Shown in pieces: positions 1-7,781 of a stretch of 19,845 nucleotides of DNA (position 1 is the stretch's first letter; every line of letters begins with the position of its first letter). The notes under the pieces are model-generated. The model made no database searches, was not told the origin of the DNA, and worked only from the letters and a program-made list of their open reading frames with translations. Made by a program: the position numbers and the translations under genes. This stretch comes from Leptolyngbyaceae cyanobacterium M65_K2018_010 (GTDB lineage: Bacteria; Cyanobacteriota; Cyanobacteriia; Phormidesmidales; Phormidesmidaceae): NCBI GenBank assembly GCA_015295885.1, contig DVEE01000480.1:1-19845 (forward strand). The letters are read 5' to 3'.

Positions 1-374
1 ACGAAAATATGGGTCGGTCGATTACGCCTGCGGCTCCTGGTGCAGCTCGGCTGCAGTTTGCCGAAGGGCTGCTCACCCAGGTGAAGGCTCTGCCCCAGGC
101 AGAGCAGCTTCAGTTCATGCGCGATCTGGTCAATCGCACCAGTACTCCCCTGACTCGGGCCTACGGGGTACTGACCAACAATACCAAGTTAGCCTTTTGG
201 TACCAGCTGGCTGAGGAGATGCGGGCGGGTACCGTGATTCCTGTGCCCAGCTATTACAAGTTAGGTGACGCTGGCCAGAAGGTGTTCGGGCAAATTTCTA
301 AGCTGGATTTTAACCAGCAAATTACCGTTATGCGTCAGGTAGTCGTGACCATGGGAATTGATCCCCTGGCCTAG
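1..374 (+). CDS. Helical carotenoid protein (OCP N-terminal-domain homologue), 5' partial
   Basis: The reading frame is open from base 3 to the stop at 372-374, so the gene begins outside the window. The codons before the first ATG (base 9) continue the family pattern (E-N-M-G-R-S-I-T). The protein matches the all-helical N-terminal domain of the orange carotenoid protein (OCP): M-G-x-[ST]-I-T-x-A-A-P-G-A-A, then Q-F-A-E, then F-W-Y-x-L, then Q-Q-I-T-V-x-R. If the ATG corresponds to OCP Met47, the FWY tryptophan falls on OCP Trp110 (carotenoid contact) and the VMR arginine on OCP Arg155, so about 45 residues are missing upstream. The frame stops where the OCP interdomain linker would start, so this is a stand-alone HCP. 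HCPs bind a carotenoid and, depending on clade, quench singlet oxygen or phycobilisome energy. The CTD homologue lies 99 bp downstream on the same strand, suggesting joint function. The exact HCP clade is not resolved. Confidence 0.9.
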   Translation, partial: ENMGRSITPAAPGAARLQFAEGLLTQVKALPQAEQLQFMRDLVNRTSTPLTRAYGVLTNNTKLAFWYQLAEEMRAGTVIPVPSYYKLGDAGQKVFGQISKLDFNQQITVMRQVVVTMGIDPLA

Positions 375-473
375 CCAAGGACGCGGCCTAAATTGGGCCT
401 GATTAGCAGATTCGGACGGTTCTAGCGGCGTGACTCAAAGGGTAACCTCGGTCCCGGCTAGAATCGTCCAGTT

Positions 474-890
474 ATGTTTGAACCCACCATGTCAACATCC
501 TTTCTAGAAGTTTCAGCCCTCGCCCTAGAGCCCGTTGTCCAGGACTATTTTGAGGCGTTCAACCAAGGGGACTATGGGGCGGTTGCGGCTTTGTTTAGCG
601 ATCGCGGCACTTTATCCCCCCCCTTTGAGGCGGTCATTGTGGGCCCCCAGGCCATCGCCCAATACCTGAGCCAAGAAGCCACGGGCATGACCGCCGTCCC
701 CTTGGCCAGTCAGATCCTTACGGGGGCAACAGACACTCGCCAAGTCAAGGTGAAAGGGCGGGTCAAAACTCCACTGTTTACAGTCAATGTGCAGTGGGTG
801 TTTACCTTAACGGCAGCGGATGCCCTTCAATCTGTGGAAATCCAGCTGCTGGTTTCTCTGCAGGGGTTGCTAGGACTCAAGGGCAGTTAG
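474..890 (+). CDS. OCP C-terminal-domain homologue (CTDH), NTF2-like carotenoid carrier
   Basis: A 138-residue protein with the NTF2/SnoaL-like fold pattern of the OCP C-terminal domain: an opening helix V-V-Q-D-Y-F-E-A-F-N, then L-x-P-P-F-E-A-x-I-V-G-P, then V-K-V-x-G-R-V-K-T-P, and a final strand ending L-L-V-S-L. Tyr25 (QDYF) and Trp108 (VQWVF) align with OCP Tyr201 and Trp288, which hold the carotenoid keto group. CTDHs extract carotenoids from membranes and load helical carotenoid proteins, forming OCP-like complexes; the HCP gene immediately upstream is the expected partner. No cysteine is present, whereas the Anabaena CTDH studied experimentally uses a conserved cysteine for disulfide dimerisation. 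The start could be ATG 474 or ATG 489; no convincing ribosome site favours either. It converges with the next gene with only 10 bp between stops. Confidence 0.88.
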   Translation: MFEPTMSTSFLEVSALALEPVVQDYFEAFNQGDYGAVAALFSDRGTLSPPFEAVIVGPQAIAQYLSQEATGMTAVPLASQILTGATDTRQVKVKGRVKTPLFTVNVQWVFTLTAADALQSVEIQLLVSLQGLLGLKGS

Positions 891-900
891 CCCCATTCCT

Positions 901-1347
901 TTAGGCTGCTTTGACTGCCACCGGTTGGCCCCAGGCCAGGGTTAAGAGCGAACGCCCCAATTCCAGATGATGGGGAGCACATTGCCAATCCGGGTGAGCC
1001 GTCATCAGCAAAGATTCCAGAGCTTCCCTATCAAAGAGATGCCAAACGGGGGCCACCCTCGATGGATCGGCAAGGGCATAGCAGTTCTCAGCCACACAGA
1101 TAATCGTGAGTTCCTGACCTAATTCAGCCGGTAGGGTCAGCGTTTCACCAATGGTCATGGCCCGAAAGCTGCGTATGGCCTGGCGAAAGGTTTCGAAGTT
1201 GGAGGGACTGAGCCCTGGCAGCGATCGCAGGGTTTCCCCATCGCCGTTGACAAAAATCCAGTAACGCCGCAAGGGGTCTACTCCCTGGAGCCAGGCAGAT
1301 TCATCATCCAGGCGATAACGGGGGGCCAGAGACAGCTCAGAATACAT
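901..1347 (-). CDS. Conserved-looking hypothetical protein, 148 aa
   Basis: A 148-residue acidic soluble protein that I do not recognise. It has no signal peptide or membrane segment. Visible blocks are R-R-Y-W-I-F-V-N-G-D-G-E near residues 27-38, a Ser/Phe/Arg-rich helix (F-R-Q-A-I-R-S-F-R), a hydrophobic strand with two cysteines (T-I-I-C-V-A-E-N-C-Y), and a C-terminal H-H-L-E-L-G-R-S-L-L helix. Base composition and codon use match the surrounding genes, and the upstream AT-rich stretch carries a plausible promoter, so it is probably a real monocistronic gene. It converges on the CTDH gene (10 bp between stops). Function unknown. Confidence 0.65.
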   Translation of the reverse strand: MYSELSLAPRYRLDDESAWLQGVDPLRRYWIFVNGDGETLRSLPGLSPSNFETFRQAIRSFRAMTIGETLTLPAELGQELTIICVAENCYALADPSRVAPVWHLFDREALESLLMTAHPDWQCAPHHLELGRSLLTLAWGQPVAVKAA

Positions 1348-1638
1348 GCTTTTTCAAAAAAACAAGGGATTACTCCCCATAGCATTACGAAGAAACTCCT
1401 TCAGCTCAATCTGCCGCAACAAAAGTATAGGAAAACTAAAGTCAAAGTTAAGTTTTCTTAATAGCAATTGGGTTCGAGCTGCCGACGGCTGGGGGAGGGG
1501 GCGCCCCAGCGAGGCAGCCCTCTCAGAGGCGTGGCCTATCCGCCTGGGGACCTATCTCGGCCCAGCGGCAGTGGCTAGGCCAGGGATGGACTAGAGGGCC
1601 GCCCCTAGACGAGCCCGGCATGGGGGTGAGCAGTTCCC
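1348..1638. other. Intergenic region between the 148-aa gene and pheS
   Basis: This 291-bp spacer holds the candidate minus-strand promoter (1424-1451) and a GC-rich half next to pheS. A short imperfect hairpin, CTAGAGG / CCCCTAG at 1591-1608, lies about 30 bp beyond the pheS stop on the minus strand but is not followed by a T-run, so it is a poor terminator. Nothing else is supported. Confidence 0.4.
1424..1451 (-). promoter_or_regulatory. Candidate sigma70-type promoter for the 148-aa minus-strand gene
   Basis: On the minus strand a -35-like TTAACT (1451-1446) is separated by 16 bp from a good -10 box TATACT (1429-1424). It sits in a locally AT-rich patch about 75 bp upstream of the ATG at 1347. 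No other gene on that strand could use it. Box quality is moderate at -35, so this is a prediction only. Confidence 0.4.
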
Positions 1639-2640
1639 CTAAAACTGCCGCAAAAATCGCAAATCACTGGAATACAAGCGGCGAATATCATCAATTTGGT
1701 GCTGCACCATTGCCAGCCGTTCTACCCCCAGGCCGGCGGCAAACCCGCTGTAGACTTCTGGGTCATAGCCCACGGCCTTTAAAACGTTCGGGTCAATCAT
1801 GCCGCAGCCCAGCACCTCCAACCATTTTCCCTGCCACTGCACATCCACTTCAGCCGAGGGCTCCGTAAAGGGAAAGTAGCTGGGCCGAAACCGTACGGGA
1901 ATGTCGCCGTAGAGGGCTTCTAAAAACACCTTAATGGTGCCCCGTAAGTCAGTGAAGGTGATATGGGTGTCAACGGCAAAAAACTCTATTTGATGGAAAA
2001 CCGCGGCGTGGGTGGCATCGACCGTGTCACGTCGATAGCAGCGGCCAATGGCAACGGCCCGCAAAGGGGGTTCGTGGGCTTGCATGTAGCGAATTTGGAC
2101 GTTAGACGTGTGGGTTCGCATCAGATCGCCATTGGGCAGGTAGAGGGTATCCTGCATGTCCCGGGCCGGATGATCCGGGAGAAAGTTTAAAGCCTCGAAA
2201 TTGTAGTAGTCCGTTTCAATCTCCGGGCCGCTGGCCACGGTATACCCTAGCCCTACAAAAATATCGACAATCCGGTCAATGATGCTGTTGATAGGATGGA
2301 TTCGCCCCTGGGGTCGAAACACCCCAGGCATCGTGACATCCAGGGTTTCAGCGGCTAGTTGAGCCTCAATGTTGGCCGCTTCTAGGGTCGCCTTAGACTG
2401 CTCTAGTTGGCTCTGAATCAGGTCTTTGACGTCGTTGGCGAGGGCCCCAATGCGAGGGCGATCTGCCGCAGAGAGCTTACCCATGCCCCCCAACACCTTG
2501 GACAGTTGCCCCTTTTTGCCGAGATACCCAACCCGCACCTGCTCCAGGTCTTCTAGGTTGGTTGCCGCCGCGATCGCTTGTTGGGCAGCAGCTTTTAAGG
2601 CGATTAGGTCGGCTTCTAGGCTGGTGGGTTGGGTAGTCAT
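1639..2640 (-). CDS. pheS: Phenylalanine--tRNA ligase alpha subunit
   Basis: A class II aminoacyl-tRNA synthetase subunit that, with PheT, charges tRNA-Phe in the cytoplasm as an alpha2beta2 tetramer. The 333-residue length is typical of bacterial PheS. Residues 1-90 form the N-terminal coiled-coil arm with the L-G-K-K-G-Q-L pattern. The catalytic core follows: H-P-I-N near residue 115, then G-L-G-Y-x-V-A-x-G-P-E-I-E, then motif 2 (G-R-C-Y-R-R-D-T-V-D-A-T-H and F-H-Q-I-E), and motif 3 (G-F-A-A-G-L-G-V-E-R-L-A-M). The E-V-L-G-C-G-M stretch belongs to the phenylalanine pocket. pheT is not adjacent, as is common in cyanobacteria where the two subunits are encoded apart. It is transcribed divergently from surE across a 128-bp spacer. 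The ATG start fits the family N terminus. Confidence 0.97.
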   Translation of the reverse strand: MTTQPTSLEADLIALKAAAQQAIAAATNLEDLEQVRVGYLGKKGQLSKVLGGMGKLSAADRPRIGALANDVKDLIQSQLEQSKATLEAANIEAQLAAETLDVTMPGVFRPQGRIHPINSIIDRIVDIFVGLGYTVASGPEIETDYYNFEALNFLPDHPARDMQDTLYLPNGDLMRTHTSNVQIRYMQAHEPPLRAVAIGRCYRRDTVDATHAAVFHQIEFFAVDTHITFTDLRGTIKVFLEALYGDIPVRFRPSYFPFTEPSAEVDVQWQGKWLEVLGCGMIDPNVLKAVGYDPEVYSGFAAGLGVERLAMVQHQIDDIRRLYSSDLRFLRQF

Positions 2641-2768
2641 CCTGGATGGGGTTGGGGTTAGGGGAGAAACAGGGCCTACCTCAAGGTCTTGGGGCAGGGC
2701 TTTGGGATAGACTAAGGCCGGCTAAGGGTAGCAAGCTTTGATTATTTTAGTGTGGCAGGGGGCAAGTC

Positions 2769-3596
2769 ATGAACATCCTGGTTAGCAACGACGACGGCAT
2801 TTTTGCCCTGGGAGTCAGAACCCTGGCCACCACCCTGGCCGCCGCCGGCCATCGGGTGACGGTGGTCTGTCCCGATCGGGAGCGATCGGCCACGGGCCAT
2901 GGCCTGACTATGCATAAACCCATTCGTGCGGAAGCTATCGAGGCGGTCTTTCCCGCCGGGATTCGGGCTTGGAGCTGTTCTGGCACCCCCTCCGACTGTG
3001 TCAAACTCGCCCTGGGGGCGTTGATGGAGAGCCCGCCAGATTGGGTGGTGTCGGGCATCAACCATGGCGCTAATCTAGGTACCGATGTGCTCTATTCCGG
3101 CACCGTTTCTGCGGCCATGGAAGGGGCGATGGAAGGGATTCCTGCCATCGCCGCCAGTTTAACCAGCTTTACCCAGCGTAGCTTTGACCCCGCCGCCCAC
3201 TTTATCGGTCAACTCCTGACCAACGAAGCAGTCCTCCCCCTTGCAGAGCCGCTGCTTTTGAATGTCAACGTGCCCGCCCTAGCCGAATCTGACCTCAAAG
3301 GCGCCAGGGTAACTCGCCTGGGGGTGCGCCGCTATGTGGACCAATTTGAACAGCGCCTCGACCCACGGGGCAAAACTTACTACTGGCTGGCCGGCGAAGT
3401 GATCGAGGAATTGGAAGACGCCGCTATCCATCAGGCTTGGCCACCGGATCTGCAAAAGGCCCTAGCGGCCATCCCCACCGATGTCCAAACCATCAAAGAG
3501 GGCTATATTTCAATTACGCCTTTACACCACAATCTCACTGCGGTGACTGGGCTCAAGGCGCTGGCCCATTGGACTCCTCCCCAGCCATTCCGCTGA
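2769..3596 (+). CDS. surE: 5'/3'-nucleotidase SurE
   Basis: SurE is a metal-dependent survival-protein phosphatase that hydrolyses nucleoside 5'- and 3'-monophosphates. The protein begins M-N-I-L-V-S-N-D-D-G, with the metal ligands Asp8 and Asp9. Ser40 (D-R-E-R-S-A-T-G) and Asn98 (S-G-I-N-H-G-A-N-L-G) complete the metal site, and Y-S-G-T-V-S-A-A-M-E-G is the family signature. At 275 residues it is normal length, with the usual C-terminal dimerisation/tetramer arm (I-S-I-T-P-L). A G-rich ribosome-binding stretch (AGGGGG, 2756-2761) precedes the ATG. It is divergent from pheS and followed by 200 bp before the next gene start, so it may be transcribed alone. Confidence 0.96.
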   Translation: MNILVSNDDGIFALGVRTLATTLAAAGHRVTVVCPDRERSATGHGLTMHKPIRAEAIEAVFPAGIRAWSCSGTPSDCVKLALGALMESPPDWVVSGINHGANLGTDVLYSGTVSAAMEGAMEGIPAIAASLTSFTQRSFDPAAHFIGQLLTNEAVLPLAEPLLLNVNVPALAESDLKGARVTRLGVRRYVDQFEQRLDPRGKTYYWLAGEVIEELEDAAIHQAWPPDLQKALAAIPTDVQTIKEGYISITPLHHNLTAVTGLKALAHWTPPQPFR

Positions 3597-3797
3597 AGCA
3601 TCGAAGGATGGTTCTGCTCCAGGATTTGAACTCGCCCTAGGGTCTGGGGTGGAACGACCCTTGGCTGCCCTGGGGGCAGGGGGGCAATTATCTGCCCATG
3701 GGGTAGAAACTTCATTACTATGGGAAGCATCTTGAATGGGTCGCTCCCGGAGGGAACAACCGCTGTTTTTTCTGCTCAGTGTAGTGTGCAAAGTTTC

Positions 3798-4679
3798 ATG
3801 GCCGCGCTGAACCAAGGGTTTTTAATTAAATTTTGGGGAGTCCGGGGCAGTATTGCCTGTCCGGGCTCGAGTACGGTTCGCTATGGCGGTAACACCTCCT
3901 GCGTAGAAATGCTGGTCGGTGGCCAACGGCTGATTTTTGACGGCGGCACGGGCCTGCGAGAACTGGGAGTTTCCCTACTGGCTGAAATGCCCCTAGAGGC
4001 CAGTCTCTTTTTCACCCATTCCCACTGGGACCACATCCAGGGGTTTCCCTTTTTTATTCCGGCCTTTGTCAAGGGGAATCGGTTCAACATCTACGGCGCG
4101 ATCGCGCCGAACGGGTCCACCATCGAGCAGCGCCTCAACGACCAAATGCTGCATCCCAACTTTCCCGTCCCCCTCCAGGTGATGGGGGCTGATCTAAAGT
4201 TCTGCGATCTTGAAATTGGCGAAACCATTACGATCGGCGATATCAGCGTGGAAAATGCCCTGCTCAACCACCCCGGTGAAGCCATCGGCTATCGGGTCAC
4301 CTACCAGGGTAAGGCGGCCGCCTACATCACCGACACCGAGCATTTTCCCGATCGCCTGGATGAAAACGTCCTGTGGCTGGCCCGCCAGGCCGACGTCATG
4401 ATCTACGATGCCACCTATACCGATGCTGAGTACTACGATGCTAAGGCCAGCAAAGTGGGCTGGGGCCACTCGACCTGGCAGGAAGCGGTGAAAATTGCCC
4501 AGGCGGCCGAGGTTAAAACCCTGGTCATTTTCCACCACGACCCCTCCCACAATGACCACTTTATGGACCAGGTGGCGGCGGATAGTCGGGCGGCGTTTGC
4601 CCCGAGTGTGGTGGCTCAAGAGGGGATGGTTCTGGATTTAAGGGCGGCCTCCCAATCCACCTTCGTTCACAGGCCCTAG
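3798..4679 (+). CDS. MBL-fold metallo-hydrolase (PhnP/RNase Z-like superfamily)
   Basis: A metallo-beta-lactamase-fold hydrolase of the group that opens F-W-G-V-R-G-S-I-x-x-P-G and R-Y-G-G-N-T-x-C-V-E. The dinuclear zinc site is visible: T-H-S-H-W-D-H (HxHxDH), a later histidine in A-L-L-N-H-P-G, an aspartate in Y-I-T-D-T-E-H, and a final histidine in V-I-F-H-H-D-P. Such proteins are related to cyclic-nucleotide phosphodiesterases and RNase Z, but the substrate of this subfamily cannot be read from sequence. I chose ATG 3798 because the conserved fold starts seven residues later. The frame is open to an upstream ATG at 3720, but that extension looks non-conserved. The stop lies 32 bp before ribF, so the two are probably co-transcribed. 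Confidence 0.85.
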   Translation: MAALNQGFLIKFWGVRGSIACPGSSTVRYGGNTSCVEMLVGGQRLIFDGGTGLRELGVSLLAEMPLEASLFFTHSHWDHIQGFPFFIPAFVKGNRFNIYGAIAPNGSTIEQRLNDQMLHPNFPVPLQVMGADLKFCDLEIGETITIGDISVENALLNHPGEAIGYRVTYQGKAAAYITDTEHFPDRLDENVLWLARQADVMIYDATYTDAEYYDAKASKVGWGHSTWQEAVKIAQAAEVKTLVIFHHDPSHNDHFMDQVAADSRAAFAPSVVAQEGMVLDLRAASQSTFVHRP

Positions 4680-4711
4680 GGCTGTCCTGGGAATGTGTCA
4701 AAATGTGAAGG

Positions 4712-5842
4712 GTGTGGATAACCTCTTCATTGACGACGGCCATGACCCCAACGGCGATCGCCCTGGGGAACTTTGATGGTGTGCACCTTGGTCACCAGGC
4801 CGTTATCCGTCAGGTCTTACCCGATGGGGCCTCCCCTGCCAGGGTCGCCCCCCTCTCTCCCTCTACTTGGGACCATGACGCCCTAGCCGCCCCTAGGTCC
4901 TGCCACACCCCTGGTCCACCGACCGTTCCTTTACGGGGCCTCAGTCATCGCCTTGCTCTCAGCCCCGATCAGGTCGACCTGGACCTAGGCCCCGCCGCTC
5001 CCTTCCGGTCGTCTTCCCCAACCCCCATACCCACGGTGCTGACCTTTTTTCCCCACCCCCAGGAATTTTTCTCCGGTCAGTCTCGCCCTCTGCTCACCCC
5101 CCTGGCTGAAAAAGCCGCCCACATTAGCCGTCTAGGCATTGGTCAACTGGTGTTGCTGCCCTTCAATCAGAAACTGGCCCACCTCTCACCCCAAGAATTC
5201 GTCGAAACCCTATTGGTTAAGCAACTGCGGGCGCAACGTATTAGTGTCGGCAAGGACTTTTGCTTTGGCAAAAATCGCCAGGGTAGCGTAGAGGACCTCA
5301 GAGCCCTGGCTCAGCCCTACGGCATCGAGGTTGAGATTGCCCCCCTGATTAGCCTAGGGGAAGATCGCATCAGCAGTTCCCGCATCCGAACCGCCCTGAC
5401 CCAGGCCGATCTAGCCACGGCAGGGGCCCTGCTGGGTCGGCCCTATGCCTTAACGGGGCGGGTCGTACAGGGTCAACAACTGGGGCGCAAGCTGGGCTTC
5501 CCTACCGCCAACCTGAGTTTGCCAGCGGATAAATTTTTGCCCTGCGAGGGGGTTTACAGTGTCTGGGTGCAGGGGGCACCCCCCCTGCCCGACCAAAGTC
5601 TGCCCGGGGTGATGAACCTTGGCCTCAGACCGACGGTGAATGGCCTCACGCCCACGGTGGAAGTACACCTTCTCCATTGGTCGGGGGATCTCTACGGTCA
5701 GACCCTGCAAGTATTGCTCCATCGTTACCTGCGCCCCCAGCAAAAGTTCGAGGGTCTAGAACAACTCCGGGGCCAAATTCAACGGGATTGCCAGACTGCT
5801 CTAGCTTTGCTATCCAGGGCGCCAGTGGGCAATTTCTACTAA
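4712..5842 (+). CDS. ribF: Bifunctional riboflavin kinase / FAD synthetase
   Basis: RibF converts riboflavin to FMN and FMN to FAD. The N-terminal nucleotidyltransferase domain shows A-L-G-N-F-D-G-V-H-L-G-H-Q (residues 17-29), then L-T-F-F-P-H-P-Q-E-F-F (110-120), then G-K-D-F-C-F-G-K-N-R-Q-G-S, and the I-S-S-S-R-I-R-x-A-L signature. The riboflavin kinase domain follows (G-R-K-L-G-F-P-T-A-N-L and a final V-E-V-H-L-L). The protein is 376 residues against about 300-330 usual. The excess is a Pro/Ser/Leu-rich insertion at residues ~36-106 between the HxGH helix and the F-P-H-P strand. The start used is GTG 4712, giving a plausible M-W-I-T-S-S N terminus; ATG 4742 is the alternative. It sits between the MBL hydrolase (32 bp) and the MoxR ATPase (39 bp), probably in one operon. 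Confidence 0.93.
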   Translation: MWITSSLTTAMTPTAIALGNFDGVHLGHQAVIRQVLPDGASPARVAPLSPSTWDHDALAAPRSCHTPGPPTVPLRGLSHRLALSPDQVDLDLGPAAPFRSSSPTPIPTVLTFFPHPQEFFSGQSRPLLTPLAEKAAHISRLGIGQLVLLPFNQKLAHLSPQEFVETLLVKQLRAQRISVGKDFCFGKNRQGSVEDLRALAQPYGIEVEIAPLISLGEDRISSSRIRTALTQADLATAGALLGRPYALTGRVVQGQQLGRKLGFPTANLSLPADKFLPCEGVYSVWVQGAPPLPDQSLPGVMNLGLRPTVNGLTPTVEVHLLHWSGDLYGQTLQVLLHRYLRPQQKFEGLEQLRGQIQRDCQTALALLSRAPVGNFY

Positions 5843-5881
5843 ACCGGGCATCATAGGCCTAAATTCTCAAGAGCCAAGGGC

Positions 5882-6790
5882 ATGCGGGAACGGATTGAAA
5901 CGCTCATTGAAAACCTCAACCAAACCATCGTCGGGAAATCCGAGGCCATTCGCCTGGTGCTGGTGGCGCTGTTCTCGGGGGGCCATGCCCTTTTAGAAGA
6001 TGTCCCTGGGGTTGGCAAAACCCTACTAGCTAAGTCCCTGGCTCGCTGCATTGATGGCCGGTTTCAGCGCCTTCAATGTACTCCTGACCTACTCCCTACC
6101 GACATTACCGGCACCAATATTTGGAATCCCAGCAGTGGGGAGTTTCAGTTCATGCCTGGGCCGGTATTTGCCAATATTCTGCTGGCCGACGAAATCAACC
6201 GAGCCACCCCACGCACCCAATCCGCTCTCTTAGAGGTGATGGAAGAACACCAGGTGACCACCGATGGGGTGTCGCGGCCGGTGCCCGATCCTTTTTTTGT
6301 CATTGCCACCCAAAACCCAGTGGAATACCAGGGCACCTTTCCCCTGCCCGAAGCCCAAATGGATCGGTTTGCCCTCTCCTTCAGCCTGGGCTACCCTACG
6401 GAAGCCGAAGAGTTGGGCATGCTCCAGCGCCTGGGGGCAGGACCCTCGCTGCAGCCCGGGCCGCCCTGTATCACCCTGGCTGAGATCCTATCCCTGCGGC
6501 AACAGTGCGGCCAGGTACACCTAGAGTCCTCCTTGCAGCAATATCTGCTGGACCTAGTGAGAGCCACCCGCACCCACCCAGACATCACCCTGGGAGTCAG
6601 CCCCAGGGGAGCGGTGGCCTTTTACCGTGCTATTCAGGCCCTAGCCTATGTGGAAGGGCGCAACTATGCCCTTCCCGATGACGCCAAAGCCCTCGCCCCC
6701 TACGTGCTGCCCCATCGGTTAATTCCCGTCGGCAACGCCCGGGCTCTGGATTTGATCCATCAACTGCTTGAGTCCATCCCTATCCCCTAA
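5882..6790 (+). CDS. MoxR-family AAA+ ATPase
   Basis: A 302-residue AAA+ ATPase of the MoxR family, which acts as a chaperone that matures or activates partner complexes. Walker A is G-V-G-K-T (residues 43-47), Walker B is I-L-L-A-D-E-I-N-R-A (Asp103-Glu104), and sensor 1 is A-T-Q-N-P (Asn145). The Q-S-A-L-L-E-x-M-E-E block and the C-terminal lid G-x-S-P-R-G are typical. MoxR genes usually neighbour a DUF58 and/or von Willebrand A-domain gene, but neither is present downstream, where 322 bp of non-coding sequence follows. It lies 39 bp after ribF on the same strand, so co-transcription is likely. Its client is unknown. Confidence 0.92.
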   Translation: MRERIETLIENLNQTIVGKSEAIRLVLVALFSGGHALLEDVPGVGKTLLAKSLARCIDGRFQRLQCTPDLLPTDITGTNIWNPSSGEFQFMPGPVFANILLADEINRATPRTQSALLEVMEEHQVTTDGVSRPVPDPFFVIATQNPVEYQGTFPLPEAQMDRFALSFSLGYPTEAEELGMLQRLGAGPSLQPGPPCITLAEILSLRQQCGQVHLESSLQQYLLDLVRATRTHPDITLGVSPRGAVAFYRAIQALAYVEGRNYALPDDAKALAPYVLPHRLIPVGNARALDLIHQLLESIPIP

Positions 6791-7112
6791 ACCGGCTCCC
6801 ATGCAGCCACCGGCGGGATAGCTAGACGGATTCGGACAGCCGGTCCCATTCACCCAGCCCGTCTATTCAGGAGTCTTCCGCGGGTCCCCTGCTCGCCCAG
6901 CGGTGCGGATGCTCCCTAGCCCCGATGGGCCCCGTTCACGCCCGATTTTTTTGGCTCTCCCCAGCGGTTGCCCCGCCCAGTCCATAATCCTTAAGAGAAT
7001 CCTCTAAACTCCGACCGGAATACCGGGGTTTATGCAAAAATAGAGGAGACAGTATTTTGCGTCAGCCTTGCATCCGATTGAAAGGTTTTGTTGAGTTTTT
7101 TGGAGGATTGAA
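6791..7112. other. Intergenic region between moxR-type gene and peroxiredoxin
   Basis: A 322-bp spacer with no supported gene. A weak GGGC/GCCC stem (6927-6943) followed by seven T residues (6946-6952) could end the upstream operon. Close to the peroxiredoxin gene there is a direct repeat ACCGG-AAT-ACCGG (7014-7026). A strong GGAGG ribosome site lies at 7102-7106. Confidence 0.35.
7102..7106 (+). promoter_or_regulatory. Shine-Dalgarno site of the peroxiredoxin gene
   Basis: GGAGG lies six bases before the ATG at 7113. It is among the best ribosome sites in the window and supports efficient translation from this start. Confidence 0.75.
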
Positions 7113-7748
7113 ATGACGCTTCAACTCGGCGATCAGGTTCCTAACTTTACCCAGCAATCCAGCGAGGGGGAAATTAACTTTTACGACTGGGCGGGGGATA
7201 GCTGGGTGGTTCTCTTCTCGCACCCCGCGGATTACACCCCCGTTTGCACCACTGAACTGGGCAGCGTGGCCAAGCTCAAGCCCGAGTTTGACAAGCGCGG
7301 TGTCAAGGTGATTGCCCTCAGTGTCGATGATGCCGACAGTCACCAGGGTTGGATTAGCGACATCAACGAAACCCAGGGAGTCACCGTAAACTACCCCATC
7401 CTGGCTGATGCCGACAAAAAGGTGTCTGACCTCTACGGCATGATTCACCCTAACGCCAACGCCAAGGTCACCGTGCGTAGCGTATTTGTCATCGATCCCA
7501 ACAAAAAGTTGCGCCTGACGATTACCTACCCCCCCAGCACCGGCCGTAACTTTGCGGAAATTTTGCGGGTGATTGACTCTCTGCAACTCACCGACAACTA
7601 CAGTGTGGCCACCCCGGTAGACTGGAAAGATGGCGATGACGTGGTGGTGGCGCCCACGATTCCTACGGAGGAAGCACGGCAGCGATTCCCCAAGGGGGTG
7701 ACCGAAATCAAGCCCTACCTGCGGATGACTCCCCAACCCAACAAGTAG
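7113..7748 (+). CDS. 1-Cys peroxiredoxin (Prx6-type)
   Basis: A thiol peroxidase that reduces hydrogen peroxide and alkyl hydroperoxides. The active-site motif P-x-x-x-T-x-x-C is present as H-P-A-D-Y-T-P-V-C (Pro38, Thr42, peroxidatic Cys45). Cys45 is the only cysteine in the 211 residues, so there is no resolving cysteine. The conserved second-half arginine lies in T-V-R-S-V-F-V-I-D. The C-terminal extension (D-W-K-D-G-D-D-V-V-V and K-P-Y-L-R) is characteristic of the Prx6/1-Cys group rather than typical 2-Cys enzymes. The ATG follows a GGAGG ribosome site, and the gene is closed by an intrinsic terminator, so it forms a single-gene unit. The reductant that recycles it is not encoded nearby. 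Confidence 0.95.
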   Translation: MTLQLGDQVPNFTQQSSEGEINFYDWAGDSWVVLFSHPADYTPVCTTELGSVAKLKPEFDKRGVKVIALSVDDADSHQGWISDINETQGVTVNYPILADADKKVSDLYGMIHPNANAKVTVRSVFVIDPNKKLRLTITYPPSTGRNFAEILRVIDSLQLTDNYSVATPVDWKDGDDVVVAPTIPTEEARQRFPKGVTEIKPYLRMTPQPNK

Positions 7749-7781
7749 GCTCGTTGGTTGCCAGCTACCCCTAAGCCCTAC

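Noticed and set aside
3612..3640. Possible tRNA T-arm on the minus strand (GAGTTCAAATCC followed by CCA)
   Set aside because: The five-base stem around TTCAAAT does not pair and no matching 5' acceptor strand or anticodon arm is found within tRNA distance.
3720..3797. N-terminal extension of the MBL-fold hydrolase from ATG 3720
   Set aside because: The added 26 residues precede the conserved F-W-G-V-R-G-S start and look like translated spacer; neither start has a ribosome site, so ATG 3798 is preferred.
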